From Bacteroidota bacterium (GTDB lineage: Bacteria > Bacteroidota > Bacteroidia > Bacteroidales > VadinHA17), in the NCBI GenBank assembly GCA_030593185.1, contig JAUVHQ010000001.1, positions 1 to 32,355 of the forward strand: a DNA stretch of 32,355 nt, in the 5' to 3' direction. Both the position numbers and the translations under genes were made by a program. The first letter of the stretch is position 1; each line of letters starts with the position of its first letter. A model generated the notes under the pieces. It was given only the letters and a program-made list of their open reading frames with translations. It searched no databases and was not told where the DNA came from. Of the stretch, positions 1 to 8,119 are shown one piece after another.

Positions 1-185
1 TACGACGGCAGGTTTTGCATTTCTTCTTTAACCGATTCGGCTCCCGAGATAGCGTTTTCCAACTCATCCCGCCCGGCAAGGTACGTTTTCGCAAATACCT
101 TGTTGCTATATGGGTTCGTGACCTCTAAAACAGCTTGTGTAATTACAAACTTTCCGTTAACATATATTTTATATTCCTTCATCAT
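1..185 (-). CDS. Aldehyde dehydrogenase family protein, N-terminal fragment
   Basis: Only the first 61 codons are inside the window; the gene runs off the left edge. The protein begins MMKEYKIYVNGKFV and continues with EVTNPYSNKVFAKTYLAGRD and then an acidic helix. This is the usual start of NAD(P)-dependent aldehyde dehydrogenases: a short strand with YxNGxxV, then V-NPY, then the first helix of the cofactor domain. The catalytic Cys and Glu lie outside the window, so activity and substrate cannot be judged. There are two adjacent ATG codons (185 and 182) and no clear Shine-Dalgarno, so the exact start is uncertain by one codon. It is transcribed away from the transporter gene at 506. Confidence 0.75.
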   Translation of the reverse strand, partial: MMKEYKIYVNGKFVITQAVLEVTNPYSNKVFAKTYLAGRDELENAISGAESVKEEMQNLPS

Positions 186-322
186 TTTGAAAATTTAAAA
201 TGGCGCATCAAAGCATTACAAATGTAGCACCTTATCTTTTAACACGATTAATATTTTTTCGTAATAAAGTCAAAATTATTAGAATAATAATTATGGTTCT
301 TCAGGATAAAACGTAGTTATCT

Positions 323-454
323 TGGAATACTGGAATATTGGAATGTTGGAATACTGGGGAATCCAGCATCCCATCATTCCATTGTCCATTGTTCCATTCT
401 TCCATCTTCCCTTTTTTCCATTTTTCCATCTTTCCATCTTTCCATCTTTCCATC
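323..454. repeat. Two-armed degenerate octamer repeat tract
   Basis: The 320-bp spacer between the divergent aldehyde dehydrogenase and transporter genes holds no gene. Its left arm (about 323-357) repeats TGGAATAC/TGGAATAT/TGGAATGT. Its right arm (about 374-454) is the complementary phrase, CCATTGTT/CCATTCTT, ending in four perfect copies of TTTCCATC at 423-454. The arms meet at a small stem in which TGGAAT-act-GGG pairs with CCC-atc-ATTCCA. The whole tract could fold back on itself. Confidence 0.8.
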
Positions 455-464
455 ATTTAATTAC

Positions 465-491
465 TTTGCTAAGCTATGTTCTTTATCTTTG
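465..491 (+). promoter_or_regulatory. Candidate Bacteroidota promoter for the transporter-lnt pair
   Basis: TATCTTTG at 484-491 matches the TAnnTTTG -7 box used by the primary sigma factor of this phylum, and TTTG at 465-468 could be the -33 box. The gap of 15 bases is shorter than the usual 19 or so, which weakens the call. The -7 box ends 14 bases before the ATG at 506. Confidence 0.35.
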
Positions 492-505
492 TTGAAAAAA
501 CTTAA

Positions 506-1393
506 ATGGATCTGAACAAAAAAATCTGGCAGTGGGTTGTTTTACTGGTTTTGTCTTTGATATGGGGTTCATCGTTCATACTGATGAAAAGAGGACTTGA
601 CGCTTTCACAAATAATCAGGTAGCTGCCTTTCGCATTTTTATATCTTACCTTGCTTTTCTTCCTTTTGCAATTAAACACATCAATAAGCTAAAAAAAGAG
701 AATATTATTTCATTATTAATTGTAGGGTTTATCGGGAACGCCATTCCTGCAATGTTATTCACCAAAGCGCAAACCAGGATTGACAGTTCACTTGCCGGTA
801 TGCTGAATTCTCTTACACCTATGTTTACTCTTTTTGTTGGGTTATTGTTTTATAAAAGCAGGATACTGTTAATAAATATTGCAGGGATACTTCTTGGATT
901 AATTGGTGCTATTGGGCTGGTAAATAACGGGCAAAACATTTTGACCGGGGATAATAGTTATGCAATCTTTATAGTTGTTGCAACCATCTTTTACGGTATC
1001 AGCGTTAATGAAATTAAGTTTAAACTCCCCAGTATGAGTGGTATCGCTATTGCATCTTTGTCATTCTTTTTTATAGGACCGTTTGCCGGAATATATTTGT
1101 TATTCACTGATTACTCCAGTGCAATAAATTCAGGACTTTTCCTTCCTAGTCTGGGATATATCTCTATCCTTGCTATCTTCGGCTCATTTTTTGCGGTTAT
1201 GCTGTTCAATACACTAATAAAATATACATCGGCAATTTTTGGCGCATCAGTTACATATATAATTCCACTGATTGCTATTATGTGGGGAGTTGTTGACGGA
1301 GAACCATTTACCATCAATCATTTATTATGGATCACTGTTATCCTGGTGGGTATTTATCTTGTAAATAAACGAAAGCTAATTACAATTCACTAA
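506..1393 (+). CDS. EamA/DMT superfamily transporter
   Basis: A 295-residue inner-membrane protein, almost wholly hydrophobic, with about ten membrane segments arranged as two EamA halves (roughly 10-140 and 150-290). The first half opens with the family signature WGSSFILMKRGL, followed by AFRIFISYLAFLPF. The second half has FGASVTYIIPLIAIMWGV near residue 245, the typical last-repeat motif. Members export or exchange amino acids, nucleosides or other small metabolites, but the substrate cannot be read from sequence. The ATG at 506 sits just before the first membrane helix. The gene ends 19 bp before lnt on the same strand, so the two are probably co-transcribed. Nothing visible links their functions. 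Confidence 0.9.
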   Translation: MDLNKKIWQWVVLLVLSLIWGSSFILMKRGLDAFTNNQVAAFRIFISYLAFLPFAIKHINKLKKENIISLLIVGFIGNAIPAMLFTKAQTRIDSSLAGMLNSLTPMFTLFVGLLFYKSRILLINIAGILLGLIGAIGLVNNGQNILTGDNSYAIFIVVATIFYGISVNEIKFKLPSMSGIAIASLSFFFIGPFAGIYLLFTDYSSAINSGLFLPSLGYISILAIFGSFFAVMLFNTLIKYTSAIFGASVTYIIPLIAIMWGVVDGEPFTINHLLWITVILVGIYLVNKRKLITIH

Positions 1394-1412
1394 TTGAAAG
1401 AAACCTGTAAAA

Positions 1413-3032
1413 ATGAATAAAAAGACACTTATTCTCAACTCAGTTATTAGCGGAATACTGCTAAGCCTTGCCTGGTCAAGCTGGTTCTCCGGCCTGGTTA
1501 TTCTTATCGCGATTATTCCCCTGCTTTTTGTTGAAGGATATTTTTACCGGAACCGGGAGAAATTCAAATCAAAGGTCTTTTTTCTTTATCTGTCCCTTTC
1601 TTTTATTATATGGAACCTGATATCAATTTTCTGGATTTATAATGCCACTCTTCCGGGTGCAATTCTTGCCATTCTTATTAATACATCCCTGCTATCATTA
1701 GTCCTCTGGCTATTTCACATAACCCACAGGCGCCTGGGAAACAGGTTCGGATATTTCAGTCTCGTTATTTACTGGATAGCGTTTGAGCATTTTTACCTGA
1801 ATGCCGAGATTTCATTCCCATGGTTAAACCTCGGAAACGGGCTGGCAAAAGATCTTCTTTTCATTCAATGGTTTGAGTATACCGGCACTTTGGGTGGTAC
1901 TCTGTGGATTATCATTGTAAATATCCTGCTCTATAAGATCATTACTAATTATCTACAAGGGAGAGTTTTGCGAGAACAGATGACTTTAACTTTTTTTGCT
2001 TCCGGTTTTATTTTTATACCCATGGTTGTTTCAACCATCATGTTTTATTCTTACAAAGAATCAAAAGACCCATATAATATTGTAATTATTCAACCTAATA
2101 TTGACCCGTACAATGATAAATACGGAGGTCTTTCAAACTACAAACAGCTAAGTATTATCCTGAATCTTGCCGATTCTCTGGTTGATGAAGAGACAGATTA
2201 TGTTATTGGCCCGGAAACATCAATTAATGATAATATCTGGAAAGGCACTATTTCTCAAAATTCCAGTATTAAAAGGATCAAAGATTATGTTAAAAAATAT
2301 CCGGAGATAAAATTTGTCATCGGTATTACATCTTTAAAGAGATATGAAAAAGGAGAGAAACTTTCTCATACCGTAAGGAAATTTAGCGACGTTGATATGT
2401 ATTATGATGTTTATAATACCGGTATACAGGTTGATTCGTCAGAGAATATCCAGTTATATCATAAATCAAAACTTGTTGTTGGTGTAGAAAAAATGCCATA
2501 TCCACATCTGTTTAAATTTCTTGAAAATATTATTTTCGATCTGGGTGGTACAACAGGTAGTTATGGTACTCAAAAAGAAAGAACTACGCTTAATGAACTT
2601 GGGGGTAAGGCGAAAATTGCAACTTTAATCTGTTATGAATCAGTATATGGAGAGTATGTGACACGATATATCCATAATGGAGCAAATATAATTTTTGTAA
2701 TCACAAATGATGGATGGTGGGGGAATACGTCAGGATATAAGCAACACCTCACTTACTCGAGTCTCAGGGCTATCGAAACCAGGAGAAGTGTTGCCCGTTC
2801 TGCTAATACAGGAGTTTCATGTTTCATAAACCAGCGGGGTGAGATAATGCAGCCAACTGAATGGTGGGTACCCGATGTTATCAAATCATCTTTAAACCTG
2901 AACGAGAAAATTACATTCTATGTAAAATACGGTGATTACCTGGGCAGAGTCTCTGATTTCTTTGCTATAATTCTTCTAGCATATACACTGGTAAATTTCC
3001 TGATATCCGGAAAAATTACGAAAAAATCTTAA
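1413..3032 (+). CDS. lnt: Apolipoprotein N-acyltransferase
   Basis: Lnt adds the third, amide-linked acyl chain to the N-terminal cysteine of lipoproteins at the periplasmic face of the inner membrane. The first 210 residues or so form about six to seven membrane helices. The rest is a carbon-nitrogen hydrolase (nitrilase-fold) domain. The catalytic triad is visible: E268 in VIGPETS, K351 in YHKSKLV and C407 in TLICYESVY, with spacing close to the E. coli enzyme. The motif NDGWW follows near residue 436. At 539 residues it is slightly longer than the usual 510 or so. It closes a two-gene unit with the upstream transporter. An exported lipoprotein pool (for example GldD in this window) would be its substrate. 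Confidence 0.93.
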   Translation: MNKKTLILNSVISGILLSLAWSSWFSGLVILIAIIPLLFVEGYFYRNREKFKSKVFFLYLSLSFIIWNLISIFWIYNATLPGAILAILINTSLLSLVLWLFHITHRRLGNRFGYFSLVIYWIAFEHFYLNAEISFPWLNLGNGLAKDLLFIQWFEYTGTLGGTLWIIIVNILLYKIITNYLQGRVLREQMTLTFFASGFIFIPMVVSTIMFYSYKESKDPYNIVIIQPNIDPYNDKYGGLSNYKQLSIILNLADSLVDEETDYVIGPETSINDNIWKGTISQNSSIKRIKDYVKKYPEIKFVIGITSLKRYEKGEKLSHTVRKFSDVDMYYDVYNTGIQVDSSENIQLYHKSKLVVGVEKMPYPHLFKFLENIIFDLGGTTGSYGTQKERTTLNELGGKAKIATLICYESVYGEYVTRYIHNGANIIFVITNDGWWGNTSGYKQHLTYSSLRAIETRRSVARSANTGVSCFINQRGEIMQPTEWWVPDVIKSSLNLNEKITFYVKYGDYLGRVSDFFAIILLAYTLVNFLISGKITKKS

Positions 3033-3229
3033 CCTGGAAAACATAAGATATTGAATCCCTTCTTAATATCTTCTTCATTTCTTTTGCAGTGAGGCAGTGT
3101 TGCGGTGTTGCAGTGTGAAGAGTTTCGGGTTTCTAGTTACGGGTTACAGGTGCGTAATCATCAGTCACATAGATATTTCCCGAGAATTTTATGTTTTAAA
3201 TGAAAGATGAAGAACTTACGTAAGTTTAC

Positions 3230-3347
3230 AATAAGCGGTCAGACCGGTGGGAAAAGGGATATACCTTATATGAAACTCCGGAGATAAGCAGAAGCAGAAT
3301 GCTGAAGTAATTAAAAACTGGTCAGACCGCTGAAAAAGCAGCTTATT
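3230..3347. repeat. 118-bp inverted-repeat-bounded element
   Basis: The left end AATAAGCGGTCAGACCGGT (3230-3248) is matched in inverted orientation by ACTGGTCAGACCGCT (3317-3331) plus GCTTATT (3341-3347), with nine extra bases between the two right-hand parts. Each end also contains its own small palindrome, GGTC-A-GACC. The 70 bp inside has no open frame. A 14-bp perfect palindrome (3213-3226) lies three bases outside the left end. This is the architecture of a miniature inverted-repeat element or a strong double-hairpin RNA. No second copy was seen in the window. Confidence 0.5.
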
Positions 3348-3380
3348 AGAAATACTGACAAAATGGATAAATTTTTTGGT

Positions 3381-3593
3381 TTATAAAATTATTAGTTCAT
3401 TAAAAGTAAAACGAAGGTTATTAGTTAAAACATACAACTTCTCACTTGTTTCACTTTCCTGCCTAATTGCCTTTACTACACCTTTGATTAAAGGGTCTTT
3501 TTTACTTTGTACCTTAGTGCCTATTGCTATGTCCTTGCGTCTTGCCACTACTTCATGTTCATCAGTTATAAACTTATTTGCCCTGTATAAAAA
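3381..3593 (-). pseudogene. Coding-like remnant without a start codon
   Basis: On the minus strand a 70-codon frame lies between stops at 3596-3594 and 3383-3381. Its translation has natural protein composition, ending in KDPLIKGVVKAIRQESETSE and a strand-rich tail with NNLRFTFNELIIL. There is no ATG in the frame; the first GTG would leave 55 residues. I do not recognise the family. The text resembles the C-terminal end of a small beta-barrel or SH3-like protein whose 5' part is missing. It could be a decayed gene or a small gene using an alternative start. The plus-strand frame over the same bases (3376-3597) has a less protein-like composition. Confidence 0.3.
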
Positions 3594-3752
3594 TTAGCAG
3601 GCAAATGAAAGATATGCAATTATTATGTTCGTCTATATAGAAATTAGCTATATAATATTATTCAGTAATAATTTAGAATTCTACAAGTTACAAATAATTT
3701 GGAAATTTATGCAAAATAAAAAGAGAATATCCTTTGTCCCGAAGGACACAGC

Positions 3753-3920
3753 TTTAACCGGATTTTAAAGTGTGAAAAAGGATTTTGCGAGGAGCGTAGC
3801 GACGAAGCAATCTCTCAAGAACAACCAGAATGTCAAAGAAATTAACTGTCATGAGCTTTACGAAAAGTCCGGAGAGATTGCTTCACTGCGTTCGCAAAAT
3901 CCATATACTTATTATGCTTA
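3753..3920 (+). repeat. REPIN-like dispersed element, copy A
   Basis: Two REP-type palindromic ends in inverted orientation flank a spacer. The left end is GGATTTTGCGAGGAGCGTAG followed by CGACGAAGCAATCTCTC (3780-3816). The right end, GAGAGATTGCTTCACTGCG followed by TTCGCAAAATCC (3872-3902), is its near complement. The left end contains the widespread GCGAGGAGCGTAGCGACGAA motif. A second copy at 15280-15448 lies in reverse orientation and matches along the full length, spacer included, at about 88% by eye, without gaps. The pair most resembles REPINs, which are moved by RAYT transposases; no RAYT gene is in this window. Confidence 0.75.
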
Positions 3921-4060
3921 AAAGGAGACACATGACAGTCTCCAACCTTGAACCACTTAGAAGAATGAAGGATGATTGCCTGCCACGTGAAATGCGACGA
4001 AGGAGCATATTTTACGGTGGTTGAAGGATGAAGTGAAGAAAAATATGAATACCTTTGGTA

Positions 4061-4094
4061 ACGAACCCGTAACTCGTAACCCGTAACACGTAAC
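4061..4094. repeat. GTAACCC/GTAACTC tandem phrase
   Basis: Four degenerate copies of an eight-base unit, CCGTAACT-CGTAACCC-GTAACACG-TAAC, lie about 60 bp beyond the dsbD stop codon. The same phrase occurs at 8800-8825 and, on the other strand, near 3121-3150. Confidence 0.6.
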
Positions 4095-4152
4095 AGATTG
4101 TAGTAATTAGAAAAACAGGTAATAATTTTGGTTTTAGGAAATCACTTATCGC

Positions 4153-6141
4153 TTAAGACCCTTCTTCAAACTTTTTCAAACCGGCATCCAGAAAATCAAT
4201 ATATTCCCTGATATTCAAGTTATAAGCCATTGGAGGTGTTAGAACATTCTCCTCATGATCGAGAATAACGTAATAGGGTTGTGAATTTATTCTGAACCGG
4301 GAGATTTGAAAATCGGTATTCTTTTTGCCAATAGTCTTTTTTATCTTTCCGTCGAATCCGGAAGTAATCCATTCATCTTCAGGTAACTTTGTCCGGTCGT
4401 CAACATAAAGAGCAATAATAACAAAATTCTCTTTTAATCGTTTCAACACATCAGGATCAGACCATACTTTAGCTTCCATCTCTTTACAATTGCTACAGGC
4501 ATGACCATTGAAATCCAGTAGCACCGGTTTGTTTAATGCTTTTGCACATGCAAGACCTTGCCGGTAATCAAAATATCCTGTTAATCCGTATGGTAAGTGC
4601 AGGAAATCAGCATATTTCGGGTCGTCACATAATATATTTGTTTCATTGGTACCGGGGGTAACAGGAGATAGTGAAATCTGAAAAGAAGTTGATGAAACAT
4701 CAATTTTTTGCGCTTCCTTCGGAGGTAATAAGCCGGAAATAGGTTTTAGTTGTGCACCAAATAATCCGGGAATAAGGTAAACCACAAAAGTAAAAGTAGC
4801 CAGAACAAAAACCAGTCTCGGCACACTTAAGTAAGGGACATCACTATCATTGGCAAATTTTATTTTCCCAAGTAAATAGAATCCCATTAAACTGAAGATC
4901 ACTATCCAGAGTGCAATATAAATATCCCTGCTCATAATACCCAGATGGTAACCCTGATCGATAGTTGAGATAAATTTAAAACTAAAGGCGAGCACAATAA
5001 ATCCAAGTACAACTTTAACAGAATTAAGCCAGCCTCCTGATTTAGGAAGAGTGTTTATCCATGATGGAAAAATAGCAAAAAGGGTGAAAGGTAAGGCAAA
5101 TGCTAAAGAGAACCCGAACATTCCCAGGGCAGGTTCAATAACCTCGCCACTTGCTGCTTCAACCAAAAGAGCGCCAACAATAGGACCGGTGCAGGAAAAA
5201 GATACCAGAACAGTAGTAAGCCCCATAAAGAATGCAGCTATAAGCCCTCCTTTGTCAGCCTGTTTATCTGCTCTGTTTATTAATTTGTTAGGTAAAATCA
5301 GTTCAAACATCCCGAAAAACGAAGCTGCAAATGCCATAAAAAGCAGAAAGAATATCAGGTTAGGTATCCAGTGTGTGCTAATATTACCGGCAAAATCAGC
5401 CCCCGCACTTGTAAGCGATACAATAAGACCTATCGACGTATAGATAATAATAATTGAAAGTCCGAAAATAATTGCCTGGACAAGTGATTTACCCCGGCTG
5501 ACATTTCCACGGCTAAAAAAAGCAACCGTCATTGGTATCATCGGGAATACACAAGGAGTAAGAATACCGGCAAAACCTGCAAGTATTGATAGAAAGAAAA
5601 ACCCTATTAGTGATGACCTGTTGCCTGATGATTGGGACTTTAAAGAGTCAATAGTAGTTATAGCCCGGGATGCATCGTTTGGTTCAAGTACAAATTCAAA
5701 CTCTTCATCTTTGGGAGGCAGACATCTTTGATCATCACAACTCATATATTCAATGCTTCCTGAGATAGTAACAGGTCCATCTGAGATTAGTTTAACCTTT
5801 TGAATAAAAACAGCTTTATCACTAAAAAGCTTAAGGATCATATCAAAGCTGGGATCGTATTTCTCCTCTGCTTCAGACATCTCTTCCACATTTCCAACCA
5901 ACTCAAAATTATCTGATTCGTTTATGCTGAAAAAAGTAGGTATCGGTCCTCCGGCAGGAATATCTTGCGAATACAAATGCCAGCTATTCTCAATTTTAGC
6001 AGTAAAAACTAATTCATACTGCATTGTTCCTGTTTTGTTATAAGCAAACTCCCAATCAACCGGATCGAGGATCTGCGAAAACAGAGCATTTGCACTTAAA
6101 AACAAAAATAAAATAAGTGTTATGGGATGATTTCGTTTCAT
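4153..6141 (-). CDS. dsbD: Thiol:disulfide interchange protein DsbD
   Basis: DsbD carries electrons from cytoplasmic thioredoxin across the inner membrane to periplasmic proteins, supporting disulfide isomerisation and cytochrome c maturation. All three modules are present in 662 residues. A signal peptide (1-23) leads into a periplasmic N-terminal domain with the cysteine pair SCDDQRCLPP (C135, C140). The membrane domain (about 178-460) holds the two conserved cysteines in GILTPCVFPM (C197) and SFSCTGP (C317). A C-terminal thioredoxin domain has HACSNCKEME (C549-x-x-C552). Length is a little above the usual 560-620. The final ATG at 6141 gives a clean signal peptide. The gene follows rng on the same strand after a 300-bp spacer filled with repeats, so it probably has its own promoter. 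Confidence 0.93.
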   Translation of the reverse strand: MKRNHPITLILFLFLSANALFSQILDPVDWEFAYNKTGTMQYELVFTAKIENSWHLYSQDIPAGGPIPTFFSINESDNFELVGNVEEMSEAEEKYDPSFDMILKLFSDKAVFIQKVKLISDGPVTISGSIEYMSCDDQRCLPPKDEEFEFVLEPNDASRAITTIDSLKSQSSGNRSSLIGFFFLSILAGFAGILTPCVFPMIPMTVAFFSRGNVSRGKSLVQAIIFGLSIIIIYTSIGLIVSLTSAGADFAGNISTHWIPNLIFFLLFMAFAASFFGMFELILPNKLINRADKQADKGGLIAAFFMGLTTVLVSFSCTGPIVGALLVEAASGEVIEPALGMFGFSLAFALPFTLFAIFPSWINTLPKSGGWLNSVKVVLGFIVLAFSFKFISTIDQGYHLGIMSRDIYIALWIVIFSLMGFYLLGKIKFANDSDVPYLSVPRLVFVLATFTFVVYLIPGLFGAQLKPISGLLPPKEAQKIDVSSTSFQISLSPVTPGTNETNILCDDPKYADFLHLPYGLTGYFDYRQGLACAKALNKPVLLDFNGHACSNCKEMEAKVWSDPDVLKRLKENFVIIALYVDDRTKLPEDEWITSGFDGKIKKTIGKKNTDFQISRFRINSQPYYVILDHEENVLTPPMAYNLNIREYIDFLDAGLKKFEEGS

Positions 6142-6165
6142 AATTTATTAAAATTTGTTGCTATT

Positions 6166-6237
6166 TAGTGCCTTAGGTTTGGAGTGCCTAGAGTGCCTAA
6201 AGTACTTAGAGTGCCTAAAGTTTAAAGTGACTAAAAT
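6166..6237. repeat. GTGCCTAAA phrase tract upstream of dsbD
   Basis: Seven or so degenerate copies of GTGCCTAAA (variants GTGCCTTAGG, GTGCCTAGA, GTACTTAGA, GTGACTAAA) lie 25-95 bp before the dsbD ATG. The same phrase occurs upstream of the TPR gene at 15247-15283 and upstream of hisS at 26565-26626, in the same orientation relative to the minus-strand gene. Read on the plus strand, the frame across 6155-6337 is only the repeat translated. Confidence 0.7.
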
Positions 6238-6276
6238 AGTAAAAATTACAAATTACAAATTACAAACACCAAAATA

Positions 6277-6338
6277 TTTACCCTGTGAAATAATTTTTGC
6301 TTTGCAAAAATTACTTCGTATTTCACAGGGCAGGTAAA
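6277..6338. repeat. Nested perfect-arm cruciform
   Basis: CCCTGTGAAAT (6281-6291) pairs perfectly with ATTTCACAGGG (6320-6330). Inside it AATTTTTGC and GCAAAAATT form a second nine-base stem with a three-base loop. Outside it TTTACC and GGTAAA extend the structure past a two-base bulge. The hairpin sits about 105-165 bp past the rng start-distal end, between rng and dsbD; it has no clear T-tract, so a terminator role is uncertain. A shorter cousin of the outer arm occurs at 27870-27902. Confidence 0.65.
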
Positions 6339-6349
6339 TCTCAATAACC

Positions 6350-6394
6350 CAAATCACAATATTCAAAGCTGTTTCGGTCACCCGCCTGCCCAAA
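6350..6394 (+). repeat. 45-bp dispersed block, copy 1
   Basis: This block, beginning CAAATCACAATATTCAAAGC and ending CACCCGCCTGCCCAAA, is identical base for base to 27728-27772. Weaker similarity extends about 15 bp upstream (TAAATC-CAAT) and reappears in an ACAAATTACAAA..CACCAAAA phrase before both copies (6247-6272 and about 27620-27645). Confidence 0.85.
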
Positions 6395-6443
6395 ATGCCT
6401 AAAGTTTTAAATTCTTTCTAATTGAAGTAAAAATAGCAAGGAT

Positions 6444-7994
6444 TTACTTTGTGATTTCGTCGCCATATTTATCGAAGAAGTGATATTCCAGGAAATTATA
6501 GGCTTGCATTTTTCTTATTTTTATTTTGCACTTATGTTTCACTCGCCACTTTAAACGCAGTGACCAAATACCTTTAGTTATATAAGCCGCAATAATAGGA
6601 TGCACTTTTAATGTGAGTTTTGACAACTTGAGATCTTTTACAATATTACCAATTTCCTCTTCAAGTTTTTCAGTAAACAGTAATGCAGGAGTTATTTTAC
6701 CGGAACCATGGCATGCAGGACATTTTTCTATCGTAGTAATATTCATCTCAGGTCTTACGCGCTGGCGAGTGATCTGCATAAGTCCGAATCTGGTTAACGG
6801 CAGGATATTATGTTTCGCACGGTCGCCCTTCATTTCTTCTTTCATATTCTCAAACAGCTTGTTCCTGTTTCCGGCAGAAAGCATATCAATGAAGTCAATA
6901 ACAATTATTCCCCCCATATCCCGCAGACGTAACTGCCTTGATATCTCATTAGCAGCAGCCATGTTAACTTCCAGGGCATTTGTTTCCTGATCATTTCCGG
7001 ATTTTGAACGATTTCCGCTATTCACATCAATAACGTGTAAAGCTTCAGTGTGTTCAATAATAAGATAAGCCCCATTTTTAAAATTAACCGTTTTACCAAA
7101 AAGGGCTTTAATTTGCTTAGTGACTCCAAACTGGTCAAAAATAGGAGTTTTACCAATATAAAGTTTAACGATTTTTTCTTTCTCAGGAGCAATAGTTTTA
7201 ATATATTCTTTTACTTCCCTATAAAGAGAATAGTCGTTTACATTGATACTGGAAAAATTTACATTCAGGTTATCCCGAAGAAGAGCAGCTGTACGGTTAA
7301 GTTCTACTATCATCAATTTCGGGAAAGAAACTACGTTAAGCTGAGAAAAAGCTTTTTCCCATTTAACAACCAGGTCACGCAATTCTGAGTCAAGAAGTGC
7401 CACTTTTTTACCCTGAGCAGCTGTTCTTATGATCACCCCATAATTCCTGGGTTTAATACTCTGCAGAAGCATTTTTAACCGGTTTTTTTCCTCGGGCAAT
7501 TCCAGTTTCTGAGAAACAGACACCTTGTCGGAAAAGGGCATAAGAACAATATTACGACCTGCAAGGGAAATTTCAGAACACAGTCTGGGTCCTTTTGTTG
7601 AGATAGGTTCCTTTGTTATCTGAACTATAATGGGTTGATCAACTTTCAGTACATTATTGATCTTCCCATATTTATCAATATCTTGTTCTCTTTTGAACCT
7701 GTTTAACGACGGGACTTTACCTTTACGACTAATAGCAATATCGAGATACTTTTTCAATGACAGGAACTGCGGGCCAAGGTCCAGATAATGCAAGAAAGCA
7801 TCCTTCCCATACCCCACATCAACAAATGCGGCGTTCAGTCCGGGCATTATCTTTTTTACTTTTCCAAGATAAATATCACCGACCGAAAATTTAAGATTAG
7901 TCTTTTCCTTCTTAAGTTCAACTAATCGTTTATTCTCAAGAAAGGCGCTATTTATCTCAGAGGGAGAGTAACTAATTACCAGATCCTGGCTCAC
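6444..7994 (-). CDS. rng: Ribonuclease G/E family endoribonuclease
   Basis: A single-strand endoribonuclease for rRNA maturation and mRNA turnover. It has 516 residues, the length of RNase G-type proteins rather than the long RNase E with a degradosome scaffold. An S1 RNA-binding domain (about 35-125) contains GDIYLGKVKKIMPGLNAAFV. The catalytic DNase I-like region carries the two metal-binding aspartates, D323 in HVIDVNSGNRS and D367 in IVIDFIDM. The zinc-link motif CPACHGSGK (C425, C428) mediates dimerisation in the family. The N-terminus MSQDLVISYSPSEINSAFLE fits Bacteroidota homologues, supporting the ATG at 7994. It lies third in a minus-strand cluster behind HU and a 30-residue basic protein, all linked to nucleic-acid metabolism. 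Confidence 0.93.
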   Translation of the reverse strand: MSQDLVISYSPSEINSAFLENKRLVELKKEKTNLKFSVGDIYLGKVKKIMPGLNAAFVDVGYGKDAFLHYLDLGPQFLSLKKYLDIAISRKGKVPSLNRFKREQDIDKYGKINNVLKVDQPIIVQITKEPISTKGPRLCSEISLAGRNIVLMPFSDKVSVSQKLELPEEKNRLKMLLQSIKPRNYGVIIRTAAQGKKVALLDSELRDLVVKWEKAFSQLNVVSFPKLMIVELNRTAALLRDNLNVNFSSINVNDYSLYREVKEYIKTIAPEKEKIVKLYIGKTPIFDQFGVTKQIKALFGKTVNFKNGAYLIIEHTEALHVIDVNSGNRSKSGNDQETNALEVNMAAANEISRQLRLRDMGGIIVIDFIDMLSAGNRNKLFENMKEEMKGDRAKHNILPLTRFGLMQITRQRVRPEMNITTIEKCPACHGSGKITPALLFTEKLEEEIGNIVKDLKLSKLTLKVHPIIAAYITKGIWSLRLKWRVKHKCKIKIRKMQAYNFLEYHFFDKYGDEITK

Positions 7995-8119
7995 AATATC
8001 CTCATGTTAAATTATCAACCGCACTATTTCACAATACTACAACTAGCTAAACCTAAAGGCTAACAAACCTTTAGGTTAAATAGTAAAACACATTAATAAA
8101 TGAATTAGGAAACGGATGT

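Larger units (their letters stand above)
3033..4152. other. Gene-poor, repeat-rich spacer of about 1.1 kb
   Basis: Between convergent lnt and dsbD there is no intact conserved gene. In order it holds: a weak AT-rich hairpin after lnt (3045-3072, stem AAGATATT/AATATCTT); a GCAGTGTT/GCGGTGTT tandem (3086-3118); a TTTCGGGTTTC..TTACGGGTTAC phrase (3121-3150); a 14-bp perfect palindrome (3213-3226); a 118-bp inverted-repeat element (3230-3347); a coding-like remnant on the minus strand (3381-3593); a REPIN-like element (3753-3920); and a GTAACCC phrase (4061-4094). It reads as a graveyard or landing zone for small elements. Confidence 0.7.

Noticed and set aside
423..454. Possible CRISPR-like array of TTTCCATC units
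   Set aside because: Eight-base units without spacers and no cas genes; it is a simple tandem repeat.
3830..4024. 64-codon plus-strand open frame
   Set aside because: It starts inside the REPIN-like element and runs into spacer; copy B has a stop after three codons in the same frame, so it is not conserved.
5051..5443. 130-codon frame opposite dsbD
   Set aside because: Fully inside the dsbD membrane domain on the other strand; low-complexity shadow with no family resemblance.
6155..6337. 60-codon plus-strand frame rich in LECLKYLECL
   Set aside because: It is the GTGCCTAAA tract and the cruciform translated; the repetition comes from the DNA repeat.
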